NCBI GenBank assembly: GCA_016711505.1
Contig: JADJSV010000019.1
Location: 21,673 to 85,672, forward strand
DNA from: Bacteroidota bacterium
Lineage (GTDB): Bacteria; Bacteroidota; Bacteroidia; AKYH767-A; 2013-40CM-41-45
Length of the DNA stretch: 64,000 bases
Direction: 5' to 3'
This document shows positions 35,016 through 44,107 of this stretch, in pieces. A model generated the notes under the pieces. It did no database searches. It was not told the DNA's origin and saw nothing but the letters and a program-made list of their open reading frames with translations. Position 1 is the first letter of the stretch. Each line of letters opens with the position of its first letter. Position numbers and translations under genes: made by a program.

Positions 35016-35699
35016 ATGGCAGAAGGTAAGTATGATAAAATTGTTGAGTTACTGAAAAAAAAGGTAACACTGAAGCAAGAAGTTTATTCGAAGACAAGAG
35101 ATGTATTTGAAGAACTTCGCACTATGCTTATGGAAATCAGCAGTGATCTTACTAATCGTGTCAAAAATTTTGGTGGCGATCTGACGGTCACATTCAAAGA
35201 CGCCAGTGAGTTTGAAGTTGAATTCACTCTTGCAGATGAGACATTATTATTTGTTATGCACACCAATATTTTTACTTTCGACAGTACGCATGAAGTATGG
35301 AAGTCGCAGTATGTCCAGCAGAATAAGGATAATGCCTATTGCGGAAAAATATTTATATACAATTTTTTAAGTGATAGCTTTAAATATAACAGGACAAATG
35401 ATGTAGGATATCTTGTCGGTAGAATTTTCATTAATAAAGACAAACATTTTTTTGTAGAAGGAAAAAAACAATTAAGCTACCTCTATAATGATTTCTCAAC
35501 TTCGGTAATAGACTCAGAATGTCTGATGAAAATAATTGAATCAGCAATTCTATACAGTCTCGATTTTGATCCATTTACTCCGCCATTTGAACAACAGGGG
35601 CAGATCAGTGTAGGCGAAGTGATAAATGCAAATTTACAATCCAGGATCACGACAGGAAAACGGTTGGGATTTAAGTTTCAGTCGGATAGTAATTTTTGA
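35016..35699 (+). CDS. Conserved protein of unknown function
   Basis: A 227-residue soluble protein, not recognised beyond being of a type conserved in Bacteroidota. An N-terminal helical region (residues 1-47, K-Y-D-K-I-V-E-L-L-K-K-K) is followed by a strand-rich domain with F-E-V-E-F-T-L-A-D-E and Y-C-G-K-I-F-I-Y-N-F-L-S-D-S-F-K-Y-N-R, then a helix and a short basic tail. No signal peptide or membrane segment. It starts 9 bases after proS and is probably co-transcribed with it. Nothing visible points to a reaction. Confidence 0.75.
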   Translation: MAEGKYDKIVELLKKKVTLKQEVYSKTRDVFEELRTMLMEISSDLTNRVKNFGGDLTVTFKDASEFEVEFTLADETLLFVMHTNIFTFDSTHEVWKSQYVQQNKDNAYCGKIFIYNFLSDSFKYNRTNDVGYLVGRIFINKDKHFFVEGKKQLSYLYNDFSTSVIDSECLMKIIESAILYSLDFDPFTPPFEQQGQISVGEVINANLQSRITTGKRLGFKFQSDSNF

Positions 35700-35933
35700 A
35701 TCTCTTTGCTATGCAATAGTAACGAAAGCCAAGTTTACCGACTAAAGTTTAATCTGAAATAAAAATTTAATATATTGTTTAACTTTTAAGAGGTTGAATT
35801 CTGAATTTAGTATAAACGATAAATTCATGACAAATTTCAGCTACAATTAATATCTATTTTTAAATTTGACCCTGAGTTTCAAATTCATTAAGTGAATAAT
35901 TTATATGAATAACAAATTAAATTGTATGTGCAA

Positions 35934-37418
35934 ATGACTGAATTTTTCAAAAAGAACTTCAAGTATATTTTCTTCGCTGGTCTTGTTTGTATTCCGCTCT
36001 TTAGTCATTTAGGTTCAGTGCCAATTCAATTGTGGGACGAGGCGCGTCTTAACTTGAATGCATATGAAATGCATCTTAAAAAAGATTTTATAGTCACATA
36101 TTATGGTGGCGAACCGGATCTCTGGAATACAAAGCCGCCATTTTTAATTTGGTGTCAGGCGTTATTAATGGATGTTGTGGGACCCAATGAACTTGCAATG
36201 AGATTGCCATCAGCCTTTGCAGCTTTACTTACCTGCATAGCACTGCTGATCTTTTCGATACGATACCTGAAAAACTTCTGGATAGGTTTTATTGCGGCCA
36301 TTATTTTAGTTACTGCTCCGGGATATGTCTCATACCACGGAACCAGAACCGGAGATTATGATGCAATGCTGACTTTATTCACAACACTTTCTTGTCTCTT
36401 CTATTTTGCCTACTCAGAGACTAGGAAGAATAAATATTTGTATTATTTCTTTCTGAGTTTGGCATTTGGTGTTCTTACGAAATCTGTAGCAGCACTTTTC
36501 TTTGCACCTGCAATCGTAATTTTCGCCTTGATGCAGAAACAGGTTGTGCAGCTACTGAGGAACAAACATTTTTATTTCGGTTTAGGGATGTTTTTGTTTT
36601 TAACGATTGGTTATTATTTGATTCGTGAAATGGCAGCTCCAGGATATCTGAGCGCCGTTTTTATGAATGAGTTGGGTGGTCGGTTTTTGACTGTTATTGA
36701 AAACCATAAGGAAGATGGATGGTATTTTTATGATAATTTTATCAGAGGTCGCTTTTCACCTTGGTATTTGCTTTTGCCTTTAGGTTTTCTGACAGGTTTC
36801 TGGAGTACAGATGAGAAAATACAAAGAGTTACGAAGTATTTTGGAATATTAACTGTTATTTACTTTGTTGTGATCACATTTTCCAAAACAAAACTCGAAT
36901 GGTATGACTTGCCATTGTATCCGATGATTTCTTTTATAACAGCATTGTTTGTACACTGGATTTTTGAGCTCTTAGGCAAAATGGAAGTGGTCAATAAATC
37001 TATACGGTATAATTTTTTACCATTTGCTTTTCTTTTTCTTATTCTGTTAAATCCATACCGGGCTATACTTGACAAAGTATATCTTCCCAAATTTGAAAAA
37101 GGCTCCAGTGAAGAAAATTTCTATGAACTTGGTTATTATATCCGTGATGCACTCAGAGGAAAACATGATTTGAAAAATTATGAAATTCTTCAGGAAGATC
37201 TGAACACTCATTTGCGAGTGTATGTTGAAATTATGAATTCAAATGGACAAAATATTAAATTCATTCAGAGCAAAGAAATACTTGCGAACACATTAGTAGT
37301 GGTTCAGAATCAAAGGTTGAAAGATTACTTAAGAAATAATTTTAACATAGAGGAATTAGAAGCAACGGGCAGAGTTGTAAAATATAAAGTTAATGAAGCG
37401 ATTAGCAATAAGAATTGA
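35934..37418 (+). CDS. GT39/ArnT-like membrane glycosyltransferase
   Basis: A 494-residue inner-membrane protein with about ten to twelve membrane helices. The first periplasmic loop has I-Q-L-W-D-E-A-R-L-N-L-N-A-Y-E-M, where the D-E pair matches the catalytic acidic residues of PMT/ArnT-type enzymes, and the next loop has L-W-N-T-K-P-P-F-L-I-W, also typical. These enzymes move sugars from polyprenyl-phosphate carriers to lipids or proteins. Acceptor and sugar are unknown. The C-terminal ~80 residues are soluble. The ATG at 35934 is preferred; a TTG 12 bases upstream is the alternative. Confidence 0.82.
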   Translation: MTEFFKKNFKYIFFAGLVCIPLFSHLGSVPIQLWDEARLNLNAYEMHLKKDFIVTYYGGEPDLWNTKPPFLIWCQALLMDVVGPNELAMRLPSAFAALLTCIALLIFSIRYLKNFWIGFIAAIILVTAPGYVSYHGTRTGDYDAMLTLFTTLSCLFYFAYSETRKNKYLYYFFLSLAFGVLTKSVAALFFAPAIVIFALMQKQVVQLLRNKHFYFGLGMFLFLTIGYYLIREMAAPGYLSAVFMNELGGRFLTVIENHKEDGWYFYDNFIRGRFSPWYLLLPLGFLTGFWSTDEKIQRVTKYFGILTVIYFVVITFSKTKLEWYDLPLYPMISFITALFVHWIFELLGKMEVVNKSIRYNFLPFAFLFLILLNPYRAILDKVYLPKFEKGSSEENFYELGYYIRDALRGKHDLKNYEILQEDLNTHLRVYVEIMNSNGQNIKFIQSKEILANTLVVVQNQRLKDYLRNNFNIEELEATGRVVKYKVNEAISNKN

Positions 37419-37474
37419 GTCAGACTGAGTGGAGGAACTAATTATGCAATTTGAAAACTTAAAAAATTTATATT

Positions 37475-38305
37475 TTAATCTGTTGCAATTAACTTGATCT
37501 CATAATCGCTTACGGTAATGATCCGGTCTTTATATAAGCCGCCAATCGTTCTTTTGAAATTCTTTTTACTCATCTTTAGTTTGCTGTAAATAGATTCAGC
37601 CGGACTTTTATCTCCCAGATCAAGAATTCCATTATTGATCTTCAGCTGATGAAGTATGACCAGTTTGTGATCTTCAATATGATGATAACCTATAGGCTGC
37701 AGACTAACATCGATCTTTCCATCGAAACGAATGTTTTTAATATAAGCCCGGCTTATATCACCCGGTCTGACATCTCCGAAAATTTCATTCTTGAAAATCA
37801 GTCCTTCAAATTTATTTTCTATAATTACTTTAAAGCCCAGATCGGTTTGTTCAGCTACTAAGATCTGAACTTCATCATCAACTTCAAGGTCATGATCTTT
37901 TTCAATATACTGACCCCATTTTGTCGTTGCAGTGATCCGTTCGGAATGGTCATCAATAAATAAATGCACTAAATATTGTTTGCCGATCTCCATGTCTACT
38001 CGTTGTTCAGCATAGGGAACAAAAACATCTTTTGCAATTCCCCAATCCATAAAAGCTCCATGTGAATTGACATCTTTTACAGTCATAAACACAAAATCAC
38101 CGACGCACGCAAACGGCTGAAGTGTAGTGGCAATAGGCCTGTTATCATTGTCCAGATACACAAAGACATTGATCTGGTCATCAACTTTTGGGTTGCCCTT
38201 TACATATTTTTTTGGCAATAGCACATCCGTTTCTCCATCCGTCAGATAAAGACCTATCATTGCCATGCTTTTAACCGTTAAATCGTTGTACTTGCCAATT
38301 TCCAT
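37475..38305 (-). CDS. CvfB-like S1 RNA-binding protein
   Basis: A 276-residue cytoplasmic protein. Several S1-type beta-barrels occupy most of the length; the clearest (about 70-125) reads V-N-S-H-G-A-F-M-D-W-G-I-A-K-D-V-F-V-P. A C-terminal winged-helix segment follows (S-P-A-E-S-I-Y-S-K-L-K-M-S-K-K-N-F-K). This arrangement is that of the CvfB/YitL family, RNA-binding proteins affecting gene expression. The gene converges with the glycosyltransferase gene across a 56-base gap without a strong hairpin. Confidence 0.88.
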   Translation of the reverse strand: MEIGKYNDLTVKSMAMIGLYLTDGETDVLLPKKYVKGNPKVDDQINVFVYLDNDNRPIATTLQPFACVGDFVFMTVKDVNSHGAFMDWGIAKDVFVPYAEQRVDMEIGKQYLVHLFIDDHSERITATTKWGQYIEKDHDLEVDDEVQILVAEQTDLGFKVIIENKFEGLIFKNEIFGDVRPGDISRAYIKNIRFDGKIDVSLQPIGYHHIEDHKLVILHQLKINNGILDLGDKSPAESIYSKLKMSKKNFKRTIGGLYKDRIITVSDYEIKLIATD

Positions 38306-38404
38306 TTTACTTATTTGAGCGGCAAAGGTAGTCTTTTCAGTCTATTTATTCCCCGCAGTCAGGCAAACTCAATAATCCCTAATAAGTATATGGATGTTTG
38401 AATT

Positions 38405-38680
38405 GACAGGCCCGTTAGGGCCTTACTTTTGGTAATATACAGACTACACGGGAAGGTCAAGCACCTTTAGGGGCGAACTCTTTAAAAACAATGCATGTGT
38501 CCATTAATTCAAATGCGTAAAAGTTCCAATCTATAGTGATTGCATTCGGCTTATTTCTGATGTACAATTTTGTTTTCCTTGTCGAAAAAAGCTGTGTGTT
38601 TATGGAGTTCGCCCCTAAAGGGGCTCAACACTCTTGTATGGTTCAAAAGTTACCAAAAGTATGGCCCTAACGGGCCGGAC
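38405..38680. mobile_element. MITE-like element with long imperfect inverted repeats
   Basis: About 276 bases between CvfB and prfC, with arms of ~85 bases. The left arm starts GACAGGCCCGTTAGGGCC and the right arm ends GGCCCTAACGGGCCGGAC; these match as inverted repeats. Inside each arm is a second matched block, TTTAGGGGCGAACTC on the left and its complement on the right. Both blocks are themselves small hairpins (GGCCC-GTTA-GGGCC and CCCCTTTAGGGG). The ~105-base centre is AT-rich with no open frame. There is no transposase and no clear target-site duplication, so mobility is inferred only from shape. A structured RNA is the alternative. Confidence 0.6.
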
Positions 38681-38789
38681 AATCTTTAAAACTAACAACG
38701 AATAATTCATTCGCTTTAACCAAGTGAAACCTGAAATCAAAGAAAACTGCAAAAATATCCCTACTTTCGCGCCCTAAAGTCAGTACACT

Positions 38790-40397
38790 ATGGAGTTGGA
38801 AAAGGAAATATCCAAACGCAGGACATTTGCAATTATATCTCACCCCGATGCCGGGAAAACCACTTTAACTGAAAAATTATTGCTTTTTGGAGGTGCGATC
38901 AATACGGCAGGGGCTGTAAAGAGCAATAAAATCCGTAAGACAGCGACTTCGGATTTTATGGAGATAGAAAAGCAAAGAGGGATTTCTGTTGCAACTTCCG
39001 TGATGGGATTTGATTATGCAGGAAAGCGGGTGAACATTCTTGATACTCCCGGTCACAAGGATTTCGCGGAGGATACATACAGAACTTTGACAGCAGTCGA
39101 TTCAGTTATACTTGTAGTTGATTGTATAAAAGGAGTAGAGGAGCAGACAGAAAAACTGATGGCAGTTTGTCGGATGCGCAGTACACCGGTGATCATTTTT
39201 ATAAACAAAATGGATCGTGAAGGAAAAGATCCGTTTGATCTGCTTGATGAACTGCAGGATAAATTAAAGATTCACGTCCGTCCATTGACATGGCCAATCA
39301 GTCAGGGTGAATCATTTCAGGGAGTTTACAATTTGTATAAACGTGAACTGAATTTGTTTGAGCCAAACAAGACTGGAATTTCTGAAAACAAAGCTAAGAT
39401 CGTTGAACTGGAAGACGACTCTCTTGAAAAGTTTGTTGCAAAAAAGTATGTAGATAAATTACGTGAGGATGTTCATCTTGTTGAAGGTGTATTTGAACCA
39501 TTCAATCAGGAACTTTATCGCGATGGACTGATAGCTCCGGTTTTTTTCGGAAGTGCTGTAAATAATTTTGGTGTATTGGAATTGCTTGAAACTTTTTTGG
39601 AGATAGCGCCACAGCCATCAGCCCGTGAAGCAGAAGAGAGAATTGTTCACTCAGAAGAGAATAAGTTTTCAGGATTTGTGTTCAAGATCCATGCAAACCT
39701 TGATCCGAATCATCGCGACAGAATTGCTTTCTTAAGAATCTGTTCAGGACGATTTGAAAGAAATAAATTTTTCTTCCATACGCGTCTGGATAAAAAAGTC
39801 CGCTTTACGAATCCAACGAGTTTCATGGCAAATGAAAAGACATTGATTGAGGAGGCATATCCCGGTGATGTAATAGGATTGTATGACAACGGAATTTTCA
39901 AGATCGGAGATACACTTTCAGAAGGGGAAATGTTGCATTATAAAGGCATCCCAAGTTTCTCACCTGAGATCTTTAAGGAAGTAGAAAATCGTGATCCATT
40001 CAAAGCAAAGCAACTTGAAAAAGGAATCCAGCAGTTAACAGAGGAAGGAGTAGCGCAGTTGTTTACACAACAGCCCGGTAACCGGAAAATAATTGGTACT
40101 GTTGGAGAACTTCAATTTGACGTGATCAAATTCCGTCTCGAACATGAGTATGGTGCAAAATGTGAATTCAGGTCACTTAGTTTTTCAAAAGCATATTGGA
40201 TTACCGGTGATACTGAAGCGCAGTTGAATCATTTTATCAGCAGTCGTAATTCCGCAATTGCTTACGACAAAGAAGAAAACCCTGTTTACCTTTCAGAAAA
40301 CGAATGGATGCTGAAGATGATCAAAAACAGTTTTAATGCCATCCACTTCCACACCACATCTGAATTCAGGAATCGGAAGTCGGAAGTTATTTTGTAG
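38790..40397 (+). CDS. prfC: Peptide chain release factor 3
   Basis: A 535-residue GTPase that recycles release factors RF1 and RF2 from the ribosome. The G motifs are complete: S-H-P-D-A-G-K-T-T (G1), the R-G-I-S-V switch I (G2), D-T-P-G-H-K-D-F (G3) and N-K-M-D-R-E-G-K-D-P (G4, where the E-G-K-D-P extension separates RF3 from EF-G). The C-terminal RF3-type domain follows (G-E-L-Q-F-D-V-I-K-F-R-L). The length is normal (E. coli 529). It is preceded by the MITE-like element. Confidence 0.95.
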   Translation: MELEKEISKRRTFAIISHPDAGKTTLTEKLLLFGGAINTAGAVKSNKIRKTATSDFMEIEKQRGISVATSVMGFDYAGKRVNILDTPGHKDFAEDTYRTLTAVDSVILVVDCIKGVEEQTEKLMAVCRMRSTPVIIFINKMDREGKDPFDLLDELQDKLKIHVRPLTWPISQGESFQGVYNLYKRELNLFEPNKTGISENKAKIVELEDDSLEKFVAKKYVDKLREDVHLVEGVFEPFNQELYRDGLIAPVFFGSAVNNFGVLELLETFLEIAPQPSAREAEERIVHSEENKFSGFVFKIHANLDPNHRDRIAFLRICSGRFERNKFFFHTRLDKKVRFTNPTSFMANEKTLIEEAYPGDVIGLYDNGIFKIGDTLSEGEMLHYKGIPSFSPEIFKEVENRDPFKAKQLEKGIQQLTEEGVAQLFTQQPGNRKIIGTVGELQFDVIKFRLEHEYGAKCEFRSLSFSKAYWITGDTEAQLNHFISSRNSAIAYDKEENPVYLSENEWMLKMIKNSFNAIHFHTTSEFRNRKSEVIL

Positions 40398-40419
40398 TTT
40401 TTTTTAAATCCGGTATTCG

Positions 40420-41748
40420 TTATGAGTTATTCATTTTTTTGTGTTGTGTAAACAGCCCTACAATAGTTTGTGCCAAAAGTAAGAGGATAATAAGTCTGAG
40501 AGGAATTGTATACTTTGCCTGAAGTGAAAAGAACAAGTGTAATACTCCGAAATAAATTATCAGGATTATCACGGTTTGTGAATGTACCCAGGAAAGTTTT
40601 TTTCTGTAGAACGCAAGTGGAATTAAGATCAAAGAAGCTAAGAAGAATATGATCGTTATAATGCGAAAATAATTTGCAGGAAATATTTTATTAAGTTCTG
40701 AGCTTTTCAGATCGGTAAGTTGCATTTCATTGAGCCATAATCTGAGCATAGTACTTGCTTTCGATTTTAATGTGTTTGCCGGCTCTTCTCTTAATTGATT
40801 TAATGTTTGTTGTTTGAGAAGCTTTTCTTTAGCTAAAGTATATTTTGCATTATAAGTCTTTTGGAATCCGTTATAGGTATTCATCTCGGCAAGATTGATT
40901 TTATCATCATCCGATAAATACTGCGCACAGGCCGAGTCAATATAATCTGATTCTTTGCTATGATCAATGATGTTGTTTTGTGCCTGATTAAGTGAGGAGA
41001 ATAATGAGATCTTATCGCCACCGGCACTTTCAATTGGTGTAAGACTGATCACATCGTGATTTTTCAGATTCCATATTGCATAAGGCAAAATTGTAAGTAG
41101 ATAAATTATGACCATGGAAAGAGCAAGTCCAAAAGAAAGTTTATTTCTTTTTGTCGCAATCGATATGGCAAAAAGTATCAGTGGGAAAAATAAAAAAACC
41201 GGGCCTACCAGAAAGATAACTCCGCTTAGTAGCCCCATAAAGGTTATTTTCCATTCCGGCTTTATAGGCTTCGAGTCAATAAAAATATACAATGTCAGCA
41301 GGAAAGTCATCAAAGCTTCCGGTTGAATTGCAACAGTAAAAATTGCAAGTTGTACATATGGAAGCAAGAGTAAAAGAAAAATATTTCTGAGCTTGTAGCT
41401 GCTGTCGTAATTTGAAGCGACATTCAGGATCATTAAAACTGATAATCCATACATCACGAATTGAATAGCTTTAATAAAGTAGATACTGCTGGAAATCTTT
41501 TCTATTAAAAAAAGAAAAACAGGATATCCCGGTGTTCTGATGGTATCCGGAATGTAGTTTGGCAGAAACCACCATTGTGAGAAACGACCATACTCTAATC
41601 CCTGGGCATAACTAAGATAATGTTTCTCTTCACCACTCGTCAGATCACGAAAAAAGTAGAATAACAAACAGGAAAGTATTCCATTCAGAAGTAATAGATT
41701 TTTATAAGTAGATCTTGAATTAATAATTTGGGAGAGGAAGTTCATCAT
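40420..41748 (-). CDS. Multi-spanning membrane protein, possible GT39-like glycosyltransferase
   Basis: A 442-residue protein with about ten membrane helices. Near the start it has S-G-E-E-K-H-Y-L-S-Y-A-Q-G-L-E-Y-G and then I-R-T-P-G-Y-P-V-F-L-F, the arrangement found in the dolichyl/undecaprenyl-phosphate mannosyltransferase superfamily (an acidic residue in the first loop, then R-T-P-G-Y-P). A soluble loop at about 225-330 is rich in charged residues. The substrate is unknown. It converges with prfC across 22 bases. The family call is less certain than for the gene at 35934. Confidence 0.7.
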   Translation of the reverse strand: MMNFLSQIINSRSTYKNLLLLNGILSCLLFYFFRDLTSGEEKHYLSYAQGLEYGRFSQWWFLPNYIPDTIRTPGYPVFLFLIEKISSSIYFIKAIQFVMYGLSVLMILNVASNYDSSYKLRNIFLLLLLPYVQLAIFTVAIQPEALMTFLLTLYIFIDSKPIKPEWKITFMGLLSGVIFLVGPVFLFFPLILFAISIATKRNKLSFGLALSMVIIYLLTILPYAIWNLKNHDVISLTPIESAGGDKISLFSSLNQAQNNIIDHSKESDYIDSACAQYLSDDDKINLAEMNTYNGFQKTYNAKYTLAKEKLLKQQTLNQLREEPANTLKSKASTMLRLWLNEMQLTDLKSSELNKIFPANYFRIITIIFFLASLILIPLAFYRKKLSWVHSQTVIILIIYFGVLHLFFSLQAKYTIPLRLIILLLLAQTIVGLFTQHKKMNNS

Positions 41749-42009
41749 ATCTTGTTTCGACTTACGAATGAATGTTAACGTATTCCGAATTACGCAATGA
41801 AAAAGTACTTAATTTAAGCGCACCTAAGTAAGCATTTTGGTCAGTTGTGTTTTAAGTAGGGTGAAGACTGACTTTGGTGGGATTAATTTTTCTTGCAAAT
41901 CATGAAATTAAGAGCCTGTCATCACCTGCATGTGAATGTGGTATTTTTAAATCATCAGATATTGTGATAATTAAAGTTTACTTTGAAGGATTATTAAGCC
42001 GATCTTAAA

Positions 42010-43602
42010 ATGAAAACAAAGCTGCATTTTTTAATTATAGTATGTCTGATGAAAATTTCCGCTGTAGAAGCGCAGCATTTCCAACATTCTCTTGGCGGTG
42101 TTTTTGAAGACGGCGTTTATAAAATGATCAATGGATTGGATGGTGGCTATATACTAGCCGGATATACTTCCAGTTTTGGAAACTCTCCCGGAAATAATGT
42201 TGATGGATATGTTGTAAAAACAGATGACAATGGAAATATTGAATGGGCCAAAACATACGGGACAATTGATGCAGATCAGATTTATTGGATTGAAGCAGGT
42301 TCTGATTCATCGTATCTGTTTTGTGGTCAAACGGTGGATATGATCACAGGAAATTCGCTGCTGAATATTGCAAAAATTTCGCTTACCGGAAATCTTATCT
42401 GGCAAAAGAATTATAAAGTTGGAAATTATGAATCGGGTTCTTGTATTTCTATGACTGACGATGGTGGATTTATTCTTGGCGGCCAGTGTGATATCAGTTC
42501 AGATGAACAATTACTTTTATTGAAAGCTGACAGTCTTGGAAACGTGACTTGGAAAAAATATTTTGGTGGCCCTGATATTGAAAATGCTGATGAGATCTTA
42601 CCACTCGTTGATGGCGGATTTCTTATTGTCGGAACTTCCAGATATGGTTTCTATTCAAATACTTTATTTCTCATCAGAACTGATAGTATAGGAAATCAAC
42701 TTTGGGCAAAAACATATAATACGGCTCCTGCATTAAGAAAGATTTATCCGGGTAAAATGTATGCATTGGATGCAGGTGGATTTATTTTTGCCGGAACAAC
42801 TACAGGCTCCGGTCAGCCGTTGTCTGATGTATTATTAATGCGACTGGATGATTCCGGAAATATTCAGTGGCAAAAGATCTATGTTACAGCAGAACAAGAC
42901 CGGGCAGAAGATATGTTGATCGATGAAGATGGTAATTATCTGATCTGTGGTGAAACTGCAATTTTATCTTCCGGAGGATTTTCCGATGCATTAATTATGA
43001 AGATCGATTCGTCCGGGAATTACTTAAATTCTTTCATTGTAGGTATACCAACAGAAGTTGAAACTGCTGTAAATATATTGTTAAATACGCAGCAGGAAAT
43101 AATAATTGCCGGTGCGATATATGGACAAGGAGTAGGTGAGAGTGATATCTTTTTGTCAAGGATGAGTAAAAATTATGATTCTCTGATGTGCAATTCTTCT
43201 CCCATTAACTTCATAGAAGACTCAGTAGCAATAGTCGCAGGTGGATACAATGGAAAGTGGACTCCGGTAGTTTTTGAATCAGTAGGGGTTTTAGCAGAGG
43301 ATTTAGGAGGAATTGCTATGGAAGTTTGTAATTTAAATACGATCACTGAAGCGAATACAGGACAGGCAATTGCATATCCAAATCCTGCTGATAATTTGCT
43401 CGGAATAATTATCAATGATCATGTTGGTGAAATAGTTTCATTTAAAATTTACAACGTAGTTGGGGAAATGGTAAGATGCGGAAAGTTGCAGCTTTCATCT
43501 ACCGGAAATTCACTCAATATCTCTGATCTGAGTTCCGGATGGTATAATTTAACACTTGAATTTAAGACAAAAATTGAAGCTGCAAGATTCATTAAAAACT
43601 AG
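42010..43602 (+). CDS. T9SS-secreted protein with propeller-like repeats
   Basis: A 530-residue secreted protein with signal peptide (M-K-T-K-L-H-F-L-I-I-V-C-L-M-K-I-S-A-V-E-A). Repeats about 50 residues long carry D-G-G-Y-I-L-A-G-Y, D-G-G-F-I-L-G-G-Q, D-G-G-F-L-I-V-G-T and then a strand like K-T-D-D-N-G-N-I-E-W-A-K-T-Y-G; this is the delta-60-like pattern of Bacteroidota secreted proteins and suggests a beta-propeller. The end is a T9SS type A domain (A-Y-P-N-P-A-D-N, then D-L-S-S-G-W-Y-N-L). A damaged paralogue lies on the minus strand at about 60290-61342. Confidence 0.85.
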   Translation: MKTKLHFLIIVCLMKISAVEAQHFQHSLGGVFEDGVYKMINGLDGGYILAGYTSSFGNSPGNNVDGYVVKTDDNGNIEWAKTYGTIDADQIYWIEAGSDSSYLFCGQTVDMITGNSLLNIAKISLTGNLIWQKNYKVGNYESGSCISMTDDGGFILGGQCDISSDEQLLLLKADSLGNVTWKKYFGGPDIENADEILPLVDGGFLIVGTSRYGFYSNTLFLIRTDSIGNQLWAKTYNTAPALRKIYPGKMYALDAGGFIFAGTTTGSGQPLSDVLLMRLDDSGNIQWQKIYVTAEQDRAEDMLIDEDGNYLICGETAILSSGGFSDALIMKIDSSGNYLNSFIVGIPTEVETAVNILLNTQQEIIIAGAIYGQGVGESDIFLSRMSKNYDSLMCNSSPINFIEDSVAIVAGGYNGKWTPVVFESVGVLAEDLGGIAMEVCNLNTITEANTGQAIAYPNPADNLLGIIINDHVGEIVSFKIYNVVGEMVRCGKLQLSSTGNSLNISDLSSGWYNLTLEFKTKIEAARFIKN

Positions 43603-44107
43603 GAAAATTTTGAAAAAAAGAAATTATTGACACAAATCATGCGTCCGTGAATCGGTAAATTTAGAATGCATTAAAGTAATTTAGGAGTATTCCTGAAGAA
43701 ATGCTTCTTTAAATGAAAAATGAATCTTTTTCTTACAGTTAAAATAAATCTTATTTTTTGAATATTTTGTGCAGGTTCCGGAATTTAATTGGAAAAATTT
43801 AATTTTTACAACTTTCTGTTCACGCTTTTCTTTCAAGTTATATAAATAATTCTGAATTCTTACGAATTCGTGTTTTCGTAGGTTGAATTATAACTCTTTA
43901 CCTGCTAAATGCTATAAATTGATTGAGTAAAATACTCTCGAAAATCAATTGAATAGATTAAAAAAAAATGATGAGATGTAAATAAAAAGTATTTGCTGAA
44001 GCATGACGTCTTAAGATTGCTATCCACTGATCTTATGAAAAAACTTCATGGTTCTGCTTGAATGGATCAACTCACACGATTACACAACTACCACACTATC
44101 CGGTTAA
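43603..44107. other. 505-base gap with no gene
   Basis: AT-rich stretch ahead of the giant surface-protein gene. No open frame of note, no tRNA-like fold and no copies of the window's repeat families. A short palindrome GAATTCTTACGAATTC (around 43854-43869) is the only structure seen. It presumably holds the giant gene's promoter, but I could not pick out a convincing TTG/TAnnTTTG pair. Confidence 0.5.
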
